Assembly: GCF_002158865.1 (NCBI RefSeq)
Contig: NZ_CP021455.1
Location: 1,364,001 to 1,428,000 of the forward strand
DNA length: 64,000 bases
Direction: 5' to 3'
Source: Comamonas serinivorans
GTDB lineage: Bacteria > Pseudomonadota > Gammaproteobacteria > Burkholderiales > Burkholderiaceae_C
Within the stretch, counting starts at the first letter, position 1; every line of letters begins with the position of its first letter. Shown one piece after another: positions 1-8,225 of the stretch. Below the pieces are notes generated by a model. It saw only the letters and a program-made list of their open reading frames with translations, ran no database searches and was not told where the DNA came from. A program made the position numbers and the translations under genes.

Positions 1-269
1 GCCTTGAAGCGCTCGATGACCTTGGTCTCCTGGGCCTGGTCCAGGCCCGCGGTTGCCAGGATCACGCAATGGCCGCCCATCGCCGTCACATCGTGCTCCA
101 GCATCTTGAGGCGGCGCGTGTGATCGTCGGTGCGCGGCAGCAGGCACACGCCGTTTTGCAGGTAGACGGCGCCCATGCCCTTGAGCTTGCGCCACAGCGC
201 AATGCGCTTGGTGGTCGGGTCGGCGGGGACCTTGTAGGTCATCAGCAACCAGCGGATGGGTGAATCCAT
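1..269 (-). CDS. chrB: ChrB N-terminal domain protein (partial, runs off left edge)
   Basis: The first 89 codons of a minus-strand gene whose 3' part lies outside the window. The start is the ATG at 269, reading MDSPIRWLLMTYKVP. The translation matches the N-terminal domain of ChrB-type proteins: a WLL strand, then a K-x(n)-LWRKLKGMGAV helix and a strand ending GVCLLP. In chromate-resistance loci ChrB proteins regulate or support the ChrA efflux pump, but free-standing homologues are common and often uncharacterised. No chrA is visible here, so a role in chromate resistance is inference. No other genes of this strand precede it closely; the dapF relic lies immediately upstream on the opposite strand. 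Confidence 0.72.
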   Translation of the reverse strand, partial: MDSPIRWLLMTYKVPADPTTKRIALWRKLKGMGAVYLQNGVCLLPRTDDHTRRLKMLEHDVTAMGGHCVILATAGLDQAQETKVIERFK

Positions 270-321
270 GGATGGTTTTCAGTGAAACGATGGTTGCATG
301 AATTCTATGCGCTTCATTGCA

Positions 322-465
322 CAAAGCAGGGCCTGCGCTGCCGTGGTGGCGGGCATTCGCCTGGGGCTGCTGGATGCACGCGTGGACGTGCAGGTGCGCG
401 GTGGCCGCTTGACCATCGAGTGGTCGGGCGACCTGGCGGCGCCAGTGTTCATGACGGGCCCGCAT
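322..465 (+). pseudogene. dapF: dapF (diaminopimelate epimerase) C-terminal relic
   Basis: About 47 codons read as the C-terminal part of diaminopimelate epimerase: RACAAVVAGIRLGLLD, then RGGRLTIEWSGD, then APVFMTGP. In intact DapF the first segment is preceded by CGTG, which holds a catalytic cysteine; here that position reads AQSR, so the active site is gone. The similarity stops after MTGP, where a functional protein would continue to its last strand. No N-terminal half is visible upstream, where chrB lies on the other strand. This is therefore a fragment left by rearrangement or decay. The assignment is by recognition of the family motif, not by a search. Confidence 0.72.
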
Positions 466-1029
466 GGGGGCGCCTGGCCCGTCATCAAGTCCCGTGTCCA
501 GCCACGGCGCCAACGCATGCCACGCGGCGAACGGTGCACCGGGCCACAACGGCAACAGGACCTACTGCCTATGAAGCACGGGACGCGCAGGGCAGCAGGC
601 GGCCGCATGGGGACCGGCATGGGGGCCAGGCCACACGGGAAGGATCGGACGGCCGGGGGGATTCCTCAGGGCGTTGTGCACCCCAGCGTCAAGGCGGCGA
701 GTGGAGTCCTCATCGGCGCAGCCGATCTGCCGTGGGTGCTTCAGGTGCAGCCCAGTCGCTCGGCCGGCCAGGTGCCGGGGCGCAGCACGAGGCGGCGCTC
801 AGCGAGCCTCCAGCGGCACCTTCAGGACGTTGCGCCGCAGACGGTCCCGCCATGGTTCCATCTTCGCCGGCGCCTGCGGATTCGGTCATGCATGACTCAG
901 ACCTCATGCTGGCGCTGTGAATGCGATGCAGCAGTATGGGGTTGTTTCCGTTTACTCAATGACGGAAATCAGGCCATACCCCTTGGGATGTTGGCTGGAG
1001 GTCGCTCCGCGCCCGGGGACGCCGCGACC
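466..1029. other. gene-poor stretch after the dapF relic
   Basis: No convincing gene. Long open frames exist on both strands but are rich in Arg, Gly, Pro and Ala and show no family motif, as expected for shadow frames in GC-rich DNA. The only clear structure is the P52 repeat copy at 931-982, about 50 bp beyond the 3' end of the lipoprotein gene. Confidence 0.5.
931..982. repeat. P52 palindromic repeat, copy 1
   Basis: A 52-bp palindrome from GCAGTATG to CATACCCC. The inner arms TTTCCGT and ACGGAAA also pair. It lies downstream of the minus-strand lipoprotein gene that ends at 1030. Confidence 0.85.
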
Positions 1030-1464
1030 TCAATTGTGCTTGCGCACGGCTTGCCAGGTCCAGGTGCCGGCGCTGGCGCTCTGGGCCGTGCCCTGGATCT
1101 GGCCGGGGGTCACCAGGCGGCCGTCGAAGGTGGCAAAGCCGTCGTTGAAGGTGATCTGCACCTGTTCGCCGTTGCGGGTCCAGCGGTCGTTGTCGGGCGT
1201 GTTGTCGTGCGGGTTGTTGCTGCGCAGCACGCCGTCCGCCGCGAAGGTGATGTCGTACGACCCCTTGTAGCCCGGGGTGTCGTAGCTCAGGTGCCAGGTG
1301 CTGCCTTCAAAGCGCTCGGCGCCGGCGCTCTGGCAGCCGGCCAGCGCCAACGCCGTGGCGCCCGCCGCGAGGCCCGCGGCCAGGCGCTTCGCGCGTGGGC
1401 GCCCCGCGCCTGCGTGCTCAGAAGCCGGGCTTGGGTGTGAGAGGGGGCGGAGTGGCGAGTTCAT
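1030..1464 (-). CDS. small secreted lipoprotein of unknown function
   Basis: A 144-residue protein with a basic N-terminus, a hydrophobic Ala/Leu stretch and a lipobox LALAGC near residues 39-44, so it is probably processed by signal peptidase II and anchored in a membrane. The mature part, about 100 residues, has alternating strand-like segments (GSTWHLSYDT, GSYDITFAADG, GEQVQITFNDG, TWTWQAV), which suggests a small beta-barrel or lipocalin/avidin-like fold, but I do not recognise the family. The start is the first ATG; no good ribosome-binding site is seen and an internal start closer to the signal peptide is possible. It follows the UPF0114 gene by 9 bp on the same strand, so the two are probably cotranscribed. 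Confidence 0.75.
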   Translation of the reverse strand: MNSPLRPLSHPSPASEHAGAGRPRAKRLAAGLAAGATALALAGCQSAGAERFEGSTWHLSYDTPGYKGSYDITFAADGVLRSNNPHDNTPDNDRWTRNGEQVQITFNDGFATFDGRLVTPGQIQGTAQSASAGTWTWQAVRKHN

Positions 1465-1473
1465 GGCGTCGAC

Positions 1474-2094
1474 TCAGTGGTCGGCATGGTTGCTGGCCAT
1501 GATGCGGTCGGTGTAGGCGATGGCCATGGCCGACAGCAGGAAGGCGATGTGGATGGCCGTCTGCGCGATCAGCACCTTGTCGGTGTAGTTGTCGGCGTTG
1601 ATGAAGGTCTTGAGCAGGTGGATGGAGCTGATGCCGATGATGGACATGGCCAGCTTGACCTTCAGCACCGACGCGTTCACGTGGCTCAGCCATTCGGGCT
1701 GGTCGGGGTGGCCGTCCAAGTCCAGCCGGCTGACGAAGGTTTCGTAGCCGCCGACGATGACCATGATGAGCAGGTTGGAGATCATCACCACGTCGATCAG
1801 CGCCAGCACCACCAGCATGATCACGGTCTCGTTCAGCGTGGTGATGGGGGCATCGGTCTTGTAGCCGATGCTGGTGATCAGCGCCTGCAGGGCCTGCTGG
1901 TTGCCGAACACGGCCTCTACCAGGTGCAGCAGCTCGACCAGGAAGTGGTAGACGTACACGCCCTGCGCAATGATCAGGCCCAGGTACAGCGGCAGCTGCA
2001 GCCAGCGGCTGGCGAAGATCAGGGCATGAAGTTGGCGGATGGGGCCGTGGCGGGGACGAACAGCGGCGCGGGAGGGGTGGGCGGGGTCTGACAT
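1474..2094 (-). CDS. yqhA: UPF0114 (YqhA-like) inner-membrane protein
   Basis: A 206-residue integral membrane protein of the UPF0114/YqhA family. After about 25 residues of polar, basic N-terminus come a hydrophobic segment near residues 30-52 (LPLYLGLIIAQGVYVYHFL), another near 90-115 (VIMLVVLALIDVVMISNLLIMVIVGGYETF) and two C-terminal ones (LKVKLAMSIIGISSI and IHIAFLLSAMAIAYTDRIM). The GGYETFVS motif after the second segment is characteristic. The length is slightly above that of enteric YqhA because of the N-terminal extension. The biochemical function of the family is unknown. The lipoprotein gene follows 9 bp downstream. Confidence 0.92.
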   Translation of the reverse strand: MSDPAHPSRAAVRPRHGPIRQLHALIFASRWLQLPLYLGLIIAQGVYVYHFLVELLHLVEAVFGNQQALQALITSIGYKTDAPITTLNETVIMLVVLALIDVVMISNLLIMVIVGGYETFVSRLDLDGHPDQPEWLSHVNASVLKVKLAMSIIGISSIHLLKTFINADNYTDKVLIAQTAIHIAFLLSAMAIAYTDRIMASNHADH

Positions 2095-2282
2095 GACATG
2101 GCGCGAAGAGGAGAGGCGCCGATTCTAGTGAGGCTGGCTCATCTCCCCATGACGGACCGGACAAGCGGCGCGCGGGGCGGCCAGCGGCTGCAACGGGGCC
2201 ACTAAACTTACGCCCGGCGCGGCTGGGCGGTGACTCGTCCCGGGAACGCGCCTTTGTTTTGCCCTTCCAAAGGACGGCTGGC

Positions 2283-2945
2283 TTGGAACTGCTGCATTTC
2301 TTGATCGATTTCATCCTCCACGTGGACAAGCACCTGGAGGCCTTCGTCACCACCTACGGCATGTGGGTGTACGTGTTGCTGTTCGTCATCGTCTTCGTCG
2401 AAACCGGCGTCGTCGTCATGCCTTTTCTGCCGGGCGACTCGCTCATGTTCGTGGTGGGCGCCATGTGCGGCGTGGGCCTCATGGACTACCACATCGCGAT
2501 TCCGCTGCTGCTCGTGGCGGCCATCCTGGGCGATCAGTGCAACTACTCCATCGGCCGCTACCTGGGGCCCAAGGTCTTCCAGTGGGAGGATTCGCGGCTG
2601 TTCAACAAGCGGGCCTTCAACCAGGCCCACGCCTTCTACGAGCGCTATGGCGGCATCACCATCGTGCTGGCGCGCTTCATGCCGTTCATCCGCACCTTTG
2701 CGCCCTTTGTGGCCGGCGTGGCGCACATGAGCCGTGCGCGGTTCACGGCCTACAACGTGCTGGGGGCCGTGCTGTGGGTGGTGGGCATCTGCACGGCGGG
2801 CTACTTCTTCGGCAACCTGCCCTGGGTGCAGGCCAACCTCGAAAAAATCATCTGGGGCCTGATCCTGATTCCGGGCCTGCTGGCCATCTTCGGCGCCTGG
2901 CGCGCCGGCCGCCAGGAGAAGGCTCGGGCGGCACAGGCGCCTTGA
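2283..2945 (+). CDS. DedA family membrane protein
   Basis: A DedA/SNARE-associated family protein of 220 residues. Family landmarks are visible: E-T-G (FVETGVVV), the F-LPGD-SL motif near residues 45-55, GDQCNYSIGRYLG, and F-x-R-F-x-P-x-R-TFAPFVAG near residues 130-150. The arginine and acidic residues in these re-entrant regions are typical. DedA proteins are inner-membrane proteins thought to act as lipid or undecaprenyl-phosphate flippases driven by the proton motive force. I chose the TTG at 2283 because AAAGGA lies 8 bp upstream and conserved sequence begins right after it; an in-frame TTG at 2259 would add eight residues. P52 copy 2 follows the stop. Confidence 0.93.
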   Translation: MELLHFLIDFILHVDKHLEAFVTTYGMWVYVLLFVIVFVETGVVVMPFLPGDSLMFVVGAMCGVGLMDYHIAIPLLLVAAILGDQCNYSIGRYLGPKVFQWEDSRLFNKRAFNQAHAFYERYGGITIVLARFMPFIRTFAPFVAGVAHMSRARFTAYNVLGAVLWVVGICTAGYFFGNLPWVQANLEKIIWGLILIPGLLAIFGAWRAGRQEKARAAQAP

Positions 2946-2953
2946 TGGTCTAG

Positions 2954-3005
2954 GGAGTATCAATCCTTTGCCGTTGTTCATTCAACGGTTAAGGGTGGAT
3001 ACTGC
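2954..3005. repeat. P52 palindromic repeat, copy 2
   Basis: A 52-bp palindrome from GGAGTATC to GATACTGC, with inner arms GCCGTTG and CAACGGT. It starts 8 bp after the dedA stop, in the convergent gap before the monooxygenase 3' end. Confidence 0.9.
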
Positions 3006-3068
3006 GCATGTTGGAGGGCGACCTCGGTGGCCCGATCCGAGCGGTGGCGGCCCCAACGGCGGACCGAT

Positions 3069-3085
3069 GCGCCCCAGGCGGGCGC
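3069..3085 (-). terminator. possible short hairpin after the monooxygenase gene
   Basis: A perfect 6-bp stem GCGCCC/GGGCGC with a 5-base loop, just past the monooxygenase stop codon on the minus strand. There is no T run, so assignment as a terminator is weak. Confidence 0.3.
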
Positions 3086-3092
3086 GTGCAGC

Positions 3093-4613
3093 TCAGGGCT
3101 TGCGGAAGTTGTAGTCGAACACCTCGTCGCGCAGGTCGATGGCCGGGAACTCGTCCTTTTCGCCCCAGTAGTCCTGCGTGTGCTGCCACTCGCGCGTGTT
3201 GCCGCTCTTGGGCAGCAGGTGCAGGTCGCGCATCAGGTAGCCGGGGTTGAAGTTGTCGCCCTCGATCCAGTTGCCCAGCGGCATGTCCTGCTCTTGCGGG
3301 CGCAGGCGCGGCACCACGCGTTGGGCGCCAACTTCATCCATGTGGTTGAGCAGGCGGCAGACGAAGTCGGCCACCATGTCGGTGCGCAGGGTCCAGCTGG
3401 CGCGGAAGTAGCCGAACACCCAGGCCATGTTGGGAACGCCGGTGAACATCATGCCGCGGTAGGTCACCGACTGGGCAAAGTCCAGGGGCTGGCCGTCGAT
3501 GCTGAACGGGATCTCGCCCAACACGCTGAGGCGGAAGCCCGTGGCCGCGACCACGATGTCGGCCTGCAGCGTCTCGCCCGACTTGAGCGCGATGCCGTCG
3601 GCCGTGAAGTGGTCGATTTCATCGGTGACCACGGTGGCGTTGCCCTTGCGGATTTCCTCGAACATGTCGCCGTCGGGGATGAAGGCCACGCGCTGCTGCC
3701 AGGGGCGGTAGCGGGGCGTGAAGTGCGGCTCGATCGGGAAGTCATCGCCGAGCTGGGCGCGCACGCCGGCCAGCAACTCGTTGCGGACGCGGTCGGGCTC
3801 CTCGCGCGAGCGGCGGTCGAAGATGGCGCCGTCCATGAGCACCTTCTTGCGGATGATGGTGTGGATCCACATCGGGTCGATCTCGAGCCGGCGCAGTTCG
3901 TTGGCCAGGTCGTTCGAGTTGCGGCCCGAGACGAAGAAGGTGGGCGAGCGCTGCAGCATGGTGACCTGCGCGCCCAGGCGCGCCAGCCCGGGCACCACGG
4001 TGGCCGCCGTGGCTCCCGAGCCGATGACCACCACGCGCTTGCCCTCGACCTTCAGGTCCTCGGGCCAGGTCTGGGCATGGATCAGCTGGCCCTGGTAGTC
4101 CTGCATGCCGGGCCATTCCGGCAGGTAACCCTGGTCGTGGTTGTAGTAGCCCTGGCACATCCACAGGAAGTTGGTGGTGAAGCGCAGCCGCTCACCCGTG
4201 TCCAGCCGCGTGGCGCTCACGGTCCACTGGTTGTCGGCGGTGGACCAGGCGGCGCCCGTGATCTGGTGCCGGTAGCGGATGTGCTGGCCCAGGTCGTTCT
4301 CCTCGATCACTTCGCCCATGTAGCTGAGGATTTCCTCGGCTGTGGCGATGGGCTTGCCCATCCAGGGCTTGAAGCGGTAGCCGAAGGTGTAGAGGTCGCT
4401 GTCCGAGCGCACGCCGGGGTAACGGTGGGTGTGCCAGGTGCCGCCAAAGCTCTCCTTGCACTCCAGCACCACGTAGCTCTTGGTCGGGCACTGGGTTTTC
4501 ATGTGGTAGGCCGAGCCCACGCCCGAAATGCCCGCGCCCACGATGAGCACGTCGAAATGGCCGGCGTTGGTGGCGGGCTGGGCCAGGTCCTGGGCCTGTG
4601 TCGCTGCGTTCAT
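3093..4613 (-). CDS. FAD-dependent Baeyer-Villiger-type monooxygenase
   Basis: A 506-residue class B flavoprotein monooxygenase, cytosolic, expected to use FAD and NADPH and O2 to insert oxygen into a ketone (giving an ester or lactone) or to oxidise a heteroatom. The FAD-binding GAGISG is at residues 26-31 and the NADPH-binding GSGATA at 198-203. Between them is the fingerprint Y-QG-QLIH-AQTW-P at about 173-184, the FxGxxxHxxxW signature of flavin-containing and Baeyer-Villiger monooxygenases. The ATG at 4613 is followed by about 18 less conserved residues. It lies 34 bp downstream of an alcohol dehydrogenase and in line with a hydrolase and TetR gene. This context suggests a route alcohol to ketone to ester or lactone to acid. 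The substrate cannot be read from sequence. Confidence 0.88.
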   Translation of the reverse strand: MNAATQAQDLAQPATNAGHFDVLIVGAGISGVGSAYHMKTQCPTKSYVVLECKESFGGTWHTHRYPGVRSDSDLYTFGYRFKPWMGKPIATAEEILSYMGEVIEENDLGQHIRYRHQITGAAWSTADNQWTVSATRLDTGERLRFTTNFLWMCQGYYNHDQGYLPEWPGMQDYQGQLIHAQTWPEDLKVEGKRVVVIGSGATAATVVPGLARLGAQVTMLQRSPTFFVSGRNSNDLANELRRLEIDPMWIHTIIRKKVLMDGAIFDRRSREEPDRVRNELLAGVRAQLGDDFPIEPHFTPRYRPWQQRVAFIPDGDMFEEIRKGNATVVTDEIDHFTADGIALKSGETLQADIVVAATGFRLSVLGEIPFSIDGQPLDFAQSVTYRGMMFTGVPNMAWVFGYFRASWTLRTDMVADFVCRLLNHMDEVGAQRVVPRLRPQEQDMPLGNWIEGDNFNPGYLMRDLHLLPKSGNTREWQHTQDYWGEKDEFPAIDLRDEVFDYNFRKP

Positions 4614-4647
4614 GTCTGTCTCCTGTTGGTGTGTGTCGTTGGGGTGC

Positions 4648-5745
4648 TTACAGGCCGCCCACGCCGGGGAACACGACGACGCTGCGCGCCACGGTGCCGG
4701 CCTTCATGGCGTCGAAACCTTCGTTGATGGCTTCGAGCGGGATGCGCTGCGAAATCAGCTCGTCCAGTTTGAGCTTGCCCTGCAGGTACAGCTCGACCAG
4801 GCGCGGGATGTCCTGCGTCAGGCGGTTCGAGCCCATCAACGAGCCCTGCAGGCGCTTTTCGGTGATGAACTCGGTGCCCGGCAGCTCGACCTTGACCTGC
4901 GGGCGGAACAGGCCGATCACCGTGGCCGTGCCACCCGGCGTCAGCATGGCCCAGCATTGCTCGGTGGCCGTCTTGTTGCCAATGCACTCGAAGGCGTACT
5001 CCACCCCGCCGCCGGTGAGGGCCTTGACCGCTGACACCGGATCGACCTGGGAGGCGTCGATCACATCGGTGGCGCCAAAAGTCTGGGCCAGGGTCAGCTT
5101 GTCGGCCAGCAGGTCGATGGCGATGATGCGCGCTGCGCCGGCAATGGCCGCGCCGTTGATCGCCGCCAGGCCCACGCCGCCGCAGCCCACCACGGCCACC
5201 GTGGCGCCCGGCTCGACGCGGGCGCTGCGGAAGACGGCGCCCGTGCCCGTGATGACGGCACAGCCCAGCAGGGCCGCACGGTCCAGCGGAATCTCGGGCC
5301 GCACCTTCACCAGCGCATTGGGGTGCACCAGGATTTTTTCGGCGAAGCCCGAGAGGTTGTAGTTCTGCGCCACGGGCTTGCCGCCCATGGACAGGCGCTT
5401 GGCCACGCCGGGCGCCATCTTCACCTCGGGGTTGGCGCACAGCACCTGGCGGCCCGACACGCAGACCGGGCAATGGCCGCAGAACACCGAGAGGCAGCCC
5501 ACCACGTGGTCGCCCGGCTTCAGGCCGGTCACCTGCGAACCCACGGCCTCGACCACGCCGGCCACCTCGTGGCCCAGCACCATGGGCAGGGGCACGTCAC
5601 GCAGGCCCTGCATCATGTGCAGGTCGCTGTGGCACAGGCCCACGGCCGCGGTGCGCACCAGCACCTCGTTCGCGCCGGGTTGGGCCACATCCACGTCGCG
5701 GATGGCGAGTGGGGCGTCGAATTGCTCCAGAACAGCGGCTTTCAT
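4648..5745 (-). CDS. zinc-dependent alcohol dehydrogenase (MDR family)
   Basis: A 365-residue medium-chain dehydrogenase/reductase. Catalytic zinc ligands are visible: Cys38 in GLCHSD, and His59 with Glu60 in the GHE motif. The structural zinc lobe has cysteines at about 89, 92, 95 and 103. The Rossmann motif GCGGVG is followed by an acidic residue at the end of the next strand (IIAIDL), typical of NAD+ preference. The protein resembles the class III/aryl-alcohol branch of zinc dehydrogenases. It probably oxidises a primary or secondary alcohol, and the monooxygenase 34 bp downstream could use the resulting ketone. The start at 5745 fits the conserved MKAAVLEQF opening. P52 copy 3 separates it from the hydrolase gene upstream. 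Confidence 0.92.
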   Translation of the reverse strand: MKAAVLEQFDAPLAIRDVDVAQPGANEVLVRTAAVGLCHSDLHMMQGLRDVPLPMVLGHEVAGVVEAVGSQVTGLKPGDHVVGCLSVFCGHCPVCVSGRQVLCANPEVKMAPGVAKRLSMGGKPVAQNYNLSGFAEKILVHPNALVKVRPEIPLDRAALLGCAVITGTGAVFRSARVEPGATVAVVGCGGVGLAAINGAAIAGAARIIAIDLLADKLTLAQTFGATDVIDASQVDPVSAVKALTGGGVEYAFECIGNKTATEQCWAMLTPGGTATVIGLFRPQVKVELPGTEFITEKRLQGSLMGSNRLTQDIPRLVELYLQGKLKLDELISQRIPLEAINEGFDAMKAGTVARSVVVFPGVGGL

Positions 5746-5773
5746 GCACGGGTCTCCAGGGATTGGTTGTTAT

Positions 5774-5825
5774 GGGGTATGGGTCAGTTGCAGTTCATGA
5801 TTGAACGGAAATGGATGAATACTGT
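5774..5825. repeat. P52 palindromic repeat, copy 3
   Basis: A 52-bp palindrome from GGGGTATG to AATACTGT, with inner arms TTCA/TGAA around a short loop. It lies in the 90-bp gap after the hydrolase stop and before the dehydrogenase start, so it is inside a probable operon. Confidence 0.85.
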
Positions 5826-5835
5826 CAACAGTGAT

Positions 5836-6624
5836 TCAGGCGTCCAGGTGCCGCTCGATGAGGTCGAGCAGGGCTTCGGGCTGCTCCAGCATCACCAGGT
5901 GGCCGCAGTCCAGGCTTTCGAAGCGCGCACCGGCGATGCCGTCGGCCAGCTCGCGGCAATGCTCGGGCGGCACCAGGCGGTCCTGCTGCATGGCGATCAC
6001 CAGGGTCTGGGCCTGGATCTTGGGCAGCAGGGCGCGGATGTTCACGGTGGCGTCCAGCTCGGCCTGGCGGGCGCCGCCCTCGGCCAGCAGGCCGGTGAAG
6101 CGGTCCAGCGACACGGCAATCACCTCGGGCGGGCTGAGCTGGAAGAACTGCTCGGAGAGCCCGTTGACCAGCAGCAGCCGCGCCAGCTGGCGCTTGTCGG
6201 TGCGCGACAGCCCGGCCCACAGGTCGAACTGCAGCCGCATGCGCGCGTCGGTCTGCGCCCAGCCGCCCAGCAGCACCAGCCGGCGCACGCGGTCCGGCAT
6301 GGCGGCGGCGGCCCCTGCGGCCACCACGGCGCCCAGCGAGTAGCCCACGATGTCGATCTCGCCGTCCGGGGCCAGGCCCGCCGTGGCCACGGCCTGGGCC
6401 ACCAGCACGTCCAGCGAAATCGCCTGGCCGTGGTCCTCCGTCTCGCCCGAGCCCAGCATGTCGAAAGCCAGGCAACGGCGTTTGGCCGACAGGCGGGGCA
6501 GCAGCGCCGCCCAGCCCATTTCGGCGCTGGACGAGGTGCCGTGGATGAGCAGGGTGGGCCGGCCCTGGCCGTCGTCGAGGACGCTGGTCTGGACGGAGGG
6601 GACGTTGACGGTCACACGAGGCAT
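5836..6624 (-). CDS. alpha/beta-fold hydrolase
   Basis: A 262-residue alpha/beta hydrolase. The oxyanion-hole region reads LLIHGTSSS, the nucleophile elbow is G-Y-S-L-G with Ser96, and the late acid/His positions are in QQDRLVPPEH and CGHLVMLEQP, so the Ser-Asp-His triad appears complete. Such enzymes hydrolyse esters, lactones or C-C bonds of diketones. Beside a Baeyer-Villiger-type monooxygenase, cleavage of its ester or lactone product is the natural inference. I chose the ATG at 6624 because AAGGA lies just upstream; an open frame continues 23 codons further but has no conserved content. TetR precedes it by 80 bp. Confidence 0.88.
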   Translation of the reverse strand: MPRVTVNVPSVQTSVLDDGQGRPTLLIHGTSSSAEMGWAALLPRLSAKRRCLAFDMLGSGETEDHGQAISLDVLVAQAVATAGLAPDGEIDIVGYSLGAVVAAGAAAAMPDRVRRLVLLGGWAQTDARMRLQFDLWAGLSRTDKRQLARLLLVNGLSEQFFQLSPPEVIAVSLDRFTGLLAEGGARQAELDATVNIRALLPKIQAQTLVIAMQQDRLVPPEHCRELADGIAGARFESLDCGHLVMLEQPEALLDLIERHLDA

Positions 6625-6704
6625 GGCGTTCCTTGAAAAGTGGCGAAAAGGCGTTGAGGAAGGACAGCGGGGAAAGACAGCGGGGAAGACCACAGGGACT
6701 GCGC

Positions 6705-7490
6705 TCAGCCCGAGCTTGCGCGCGGGGCCGCACGCCGTCGCGCCGGTGGCGCAGCGGGTGACGTGGCAGCGGGGGAATGGGGCGAAGCGGGTGCAGCGGC
6801 GCCGGTGGATGGCGTGGCGGACTGAGCGGCTTCCGCGGCTGGTGTGGGTTCAGGCAGGCCCAGGTATCGCGTCACCAGGCCATACAGCATGTCGACCAGG
6901 GCCTCATGCTCCCGTGGCATGGGGGCCTGGGCGTTGTACATGCCGTTGAAGTGTGCGCCGCGCGCGGCGTAGATGCCGAACATCACGCGCTGCTCCCAAT
7001 CGGGGATGGCGGTGACCTCGGGGTGGCGCGCCAGTGCCGCCACCAGGCGTCGCGTGGCGTCGTTGCCCAGGCGGCCCACGGGCTCCCAGGCGCTGGGGTC
7101 GACCAGGGCCCGCCGCAGCACGGCCCGGAATACGCCGTGGCCGTTTTGCTGCACGCGCACGGCCAGGTCGACGAAGGCGCGGATCACCGCATGGGGCGAG
7201 GCGTGCTCGGCCGTGGCCTTGGCCAGCAGGCGATCGGTGTCTTCGCGGATGCGGTCGAACCCGCGCGCGAGCACCGCCTGCACAAAGCTCTCGCGATCGC
7301 CGAAGCGGAAGTAGAGCGCCCCAATCGAGGTGCCGGCCCGCTCGGCCACGGCCTGCATGGACAGGCCCTCAAAACCGTGTTCTTCGAAATGCGCCAAGCC
7401 CGCATCCAGCAAGGCCGACTCCGTGGCCTGGCTGCGTGCCTGCTGGGCTTGTCTGCGCACCTTGCTGACGACCTCGGGGGTGACCAACAT
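6705..7490 (-). CDS. TetR family transcriptional regulator
   Basis: A 261-residue TetR-type repressor. The N-terminal helix-turn-helix spans roughly residues 27-75: ALLDAGLAHFEEHGFEGLS, AVAERAGTSIGALYFRF, then GDRESF. The ligand-binding domain follows, and about 45 C-terminal residues are low-complexity Ala/Pro/Ser/Arg with no expected role. AGGAG precedes the ATG at the right distance. It heads a same-strand group with the hydrolase, dehydrogenase and monooxygenase. An inverted repeat at 7503-7532, just upstream of its start, is the likely operator, implying autorepression and probably control of the cluster through a shared promoter. Confidence 0.92.
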   Translation of the reverse strand: MLVTPEVVSKVRRQAQQARSQATESALLDAGLAHFEEHGFEGLSMQAVAERAGTSIGALYFRFGDRESFVQAVLARGFDRIREDTDRLLAKATAEHASPHAVIRAFVDLAVRVQQNGHGVFRAVLRRALVDPSAWEPVGRLGNDATRRLVAALARHPEVTAIPDWEQRVMFGIYAARGAHFNGMYNAQAPMPREHEALVDMLYGLVTRYLGLPEPTPAAEAAQSATPSTGAAAPASPHSPAATSPAAPPARRRAAPRASSG

Positions 7491-7502
7491 GGCGTCTCCT
7501 GA

Positions 7503-7532
7503 TAACCAGAACCGAATTTATGGTTTTGGTTA
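7503..7532. promoter_or_regulatory. inverted repeat, probable TetR operator
   Basis: Arms TAACCAGAACC and GGTTTTGGTTA pair over 10 of 11 positions around an 8-base AT-rich spacer. The repeat ends 13 bp from the TetR start codon, a typical place for an autoregulatory operator. It is much more AT-rich than its surroundings. Confidence 0.7.
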
Positions 7533-8225
7533 TAGAAGCGGCGCGCCTGCGTCCGAGTCGCGTGCAGGACAGCGGGCGCCTGCGCCCCCCACATTGCCGG
7601 GCGGTTGTTGAAATGCATGGTGCCGAGTCTTGTGGGCTCGTCCATCCAGGGGGCAGCCTGCAGGTTGGGGGTGGGCGGCCCATGGCGGCGCCCTGCACGG
7701 CCTCGCAACGCGGTGTGCCGGGGGCGTCGGCTGCAGGACGCGAGTTTGGGCGAGGGGTGTTCGGCGGGGCGGGCGCGACCCCCGATCACGTCGAGGCCGG
7801 TGGCCGGCGCGTGCGCAAGCCAGCCGAGGTCACCGTGCGCGTGGCGCTGAACAGGGGTCCGCAGGGCCAGGCCAGGGCCGCCTGGGTGACGCCGCGTTGG
7901 GGCATGACCTGGCACGGGCGCTGGACCGTGCGTCCGCTGGCGTTGCACCCGACCGAGGCGCGGTTCACAGCACGGTGCCCAGGTTCATCCCGCGCGACAG
8001 GTGTTGCAGGTGTTTCGCGACACGGGCGTGGCGCACCTGGTCAGCACCCTGTGGGGGCTCGGTTTTGGCATCCCGTGACGCTTGTCGCCTGGATGGCCTG
8101 GGTCTGGCACGGCGTTCGGGGCTGCCGCATGCCCGAGTGGCGAGGCCACCCTGCCGGGACGCGGCCGGGCCGAATGGCGCCGCGAGGACGCCGACCCAGG
8201 GCCGGCATTGGCGGCGTGCGCCGCG
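7533..8225. other. no recognisable gene
   Basis: About 690 bp between the TetR promoter region and the 3' end of the ProQ-family gene. Frames on both strands are open for long distances but have shadow-like composition and no motif I recognise. Any promoter for the TetR cluster reads leftward from the first tens of bases. No P52 copy is present. Confidence 0.5.

Noticed and set aside
298..1440. 380-codon plus-strand frame starting at the dapF relic
   Set aside because: Only the first 55 codons resemble a protein; the rest is antisense to the lipoprotein gene and non-coding DNA.
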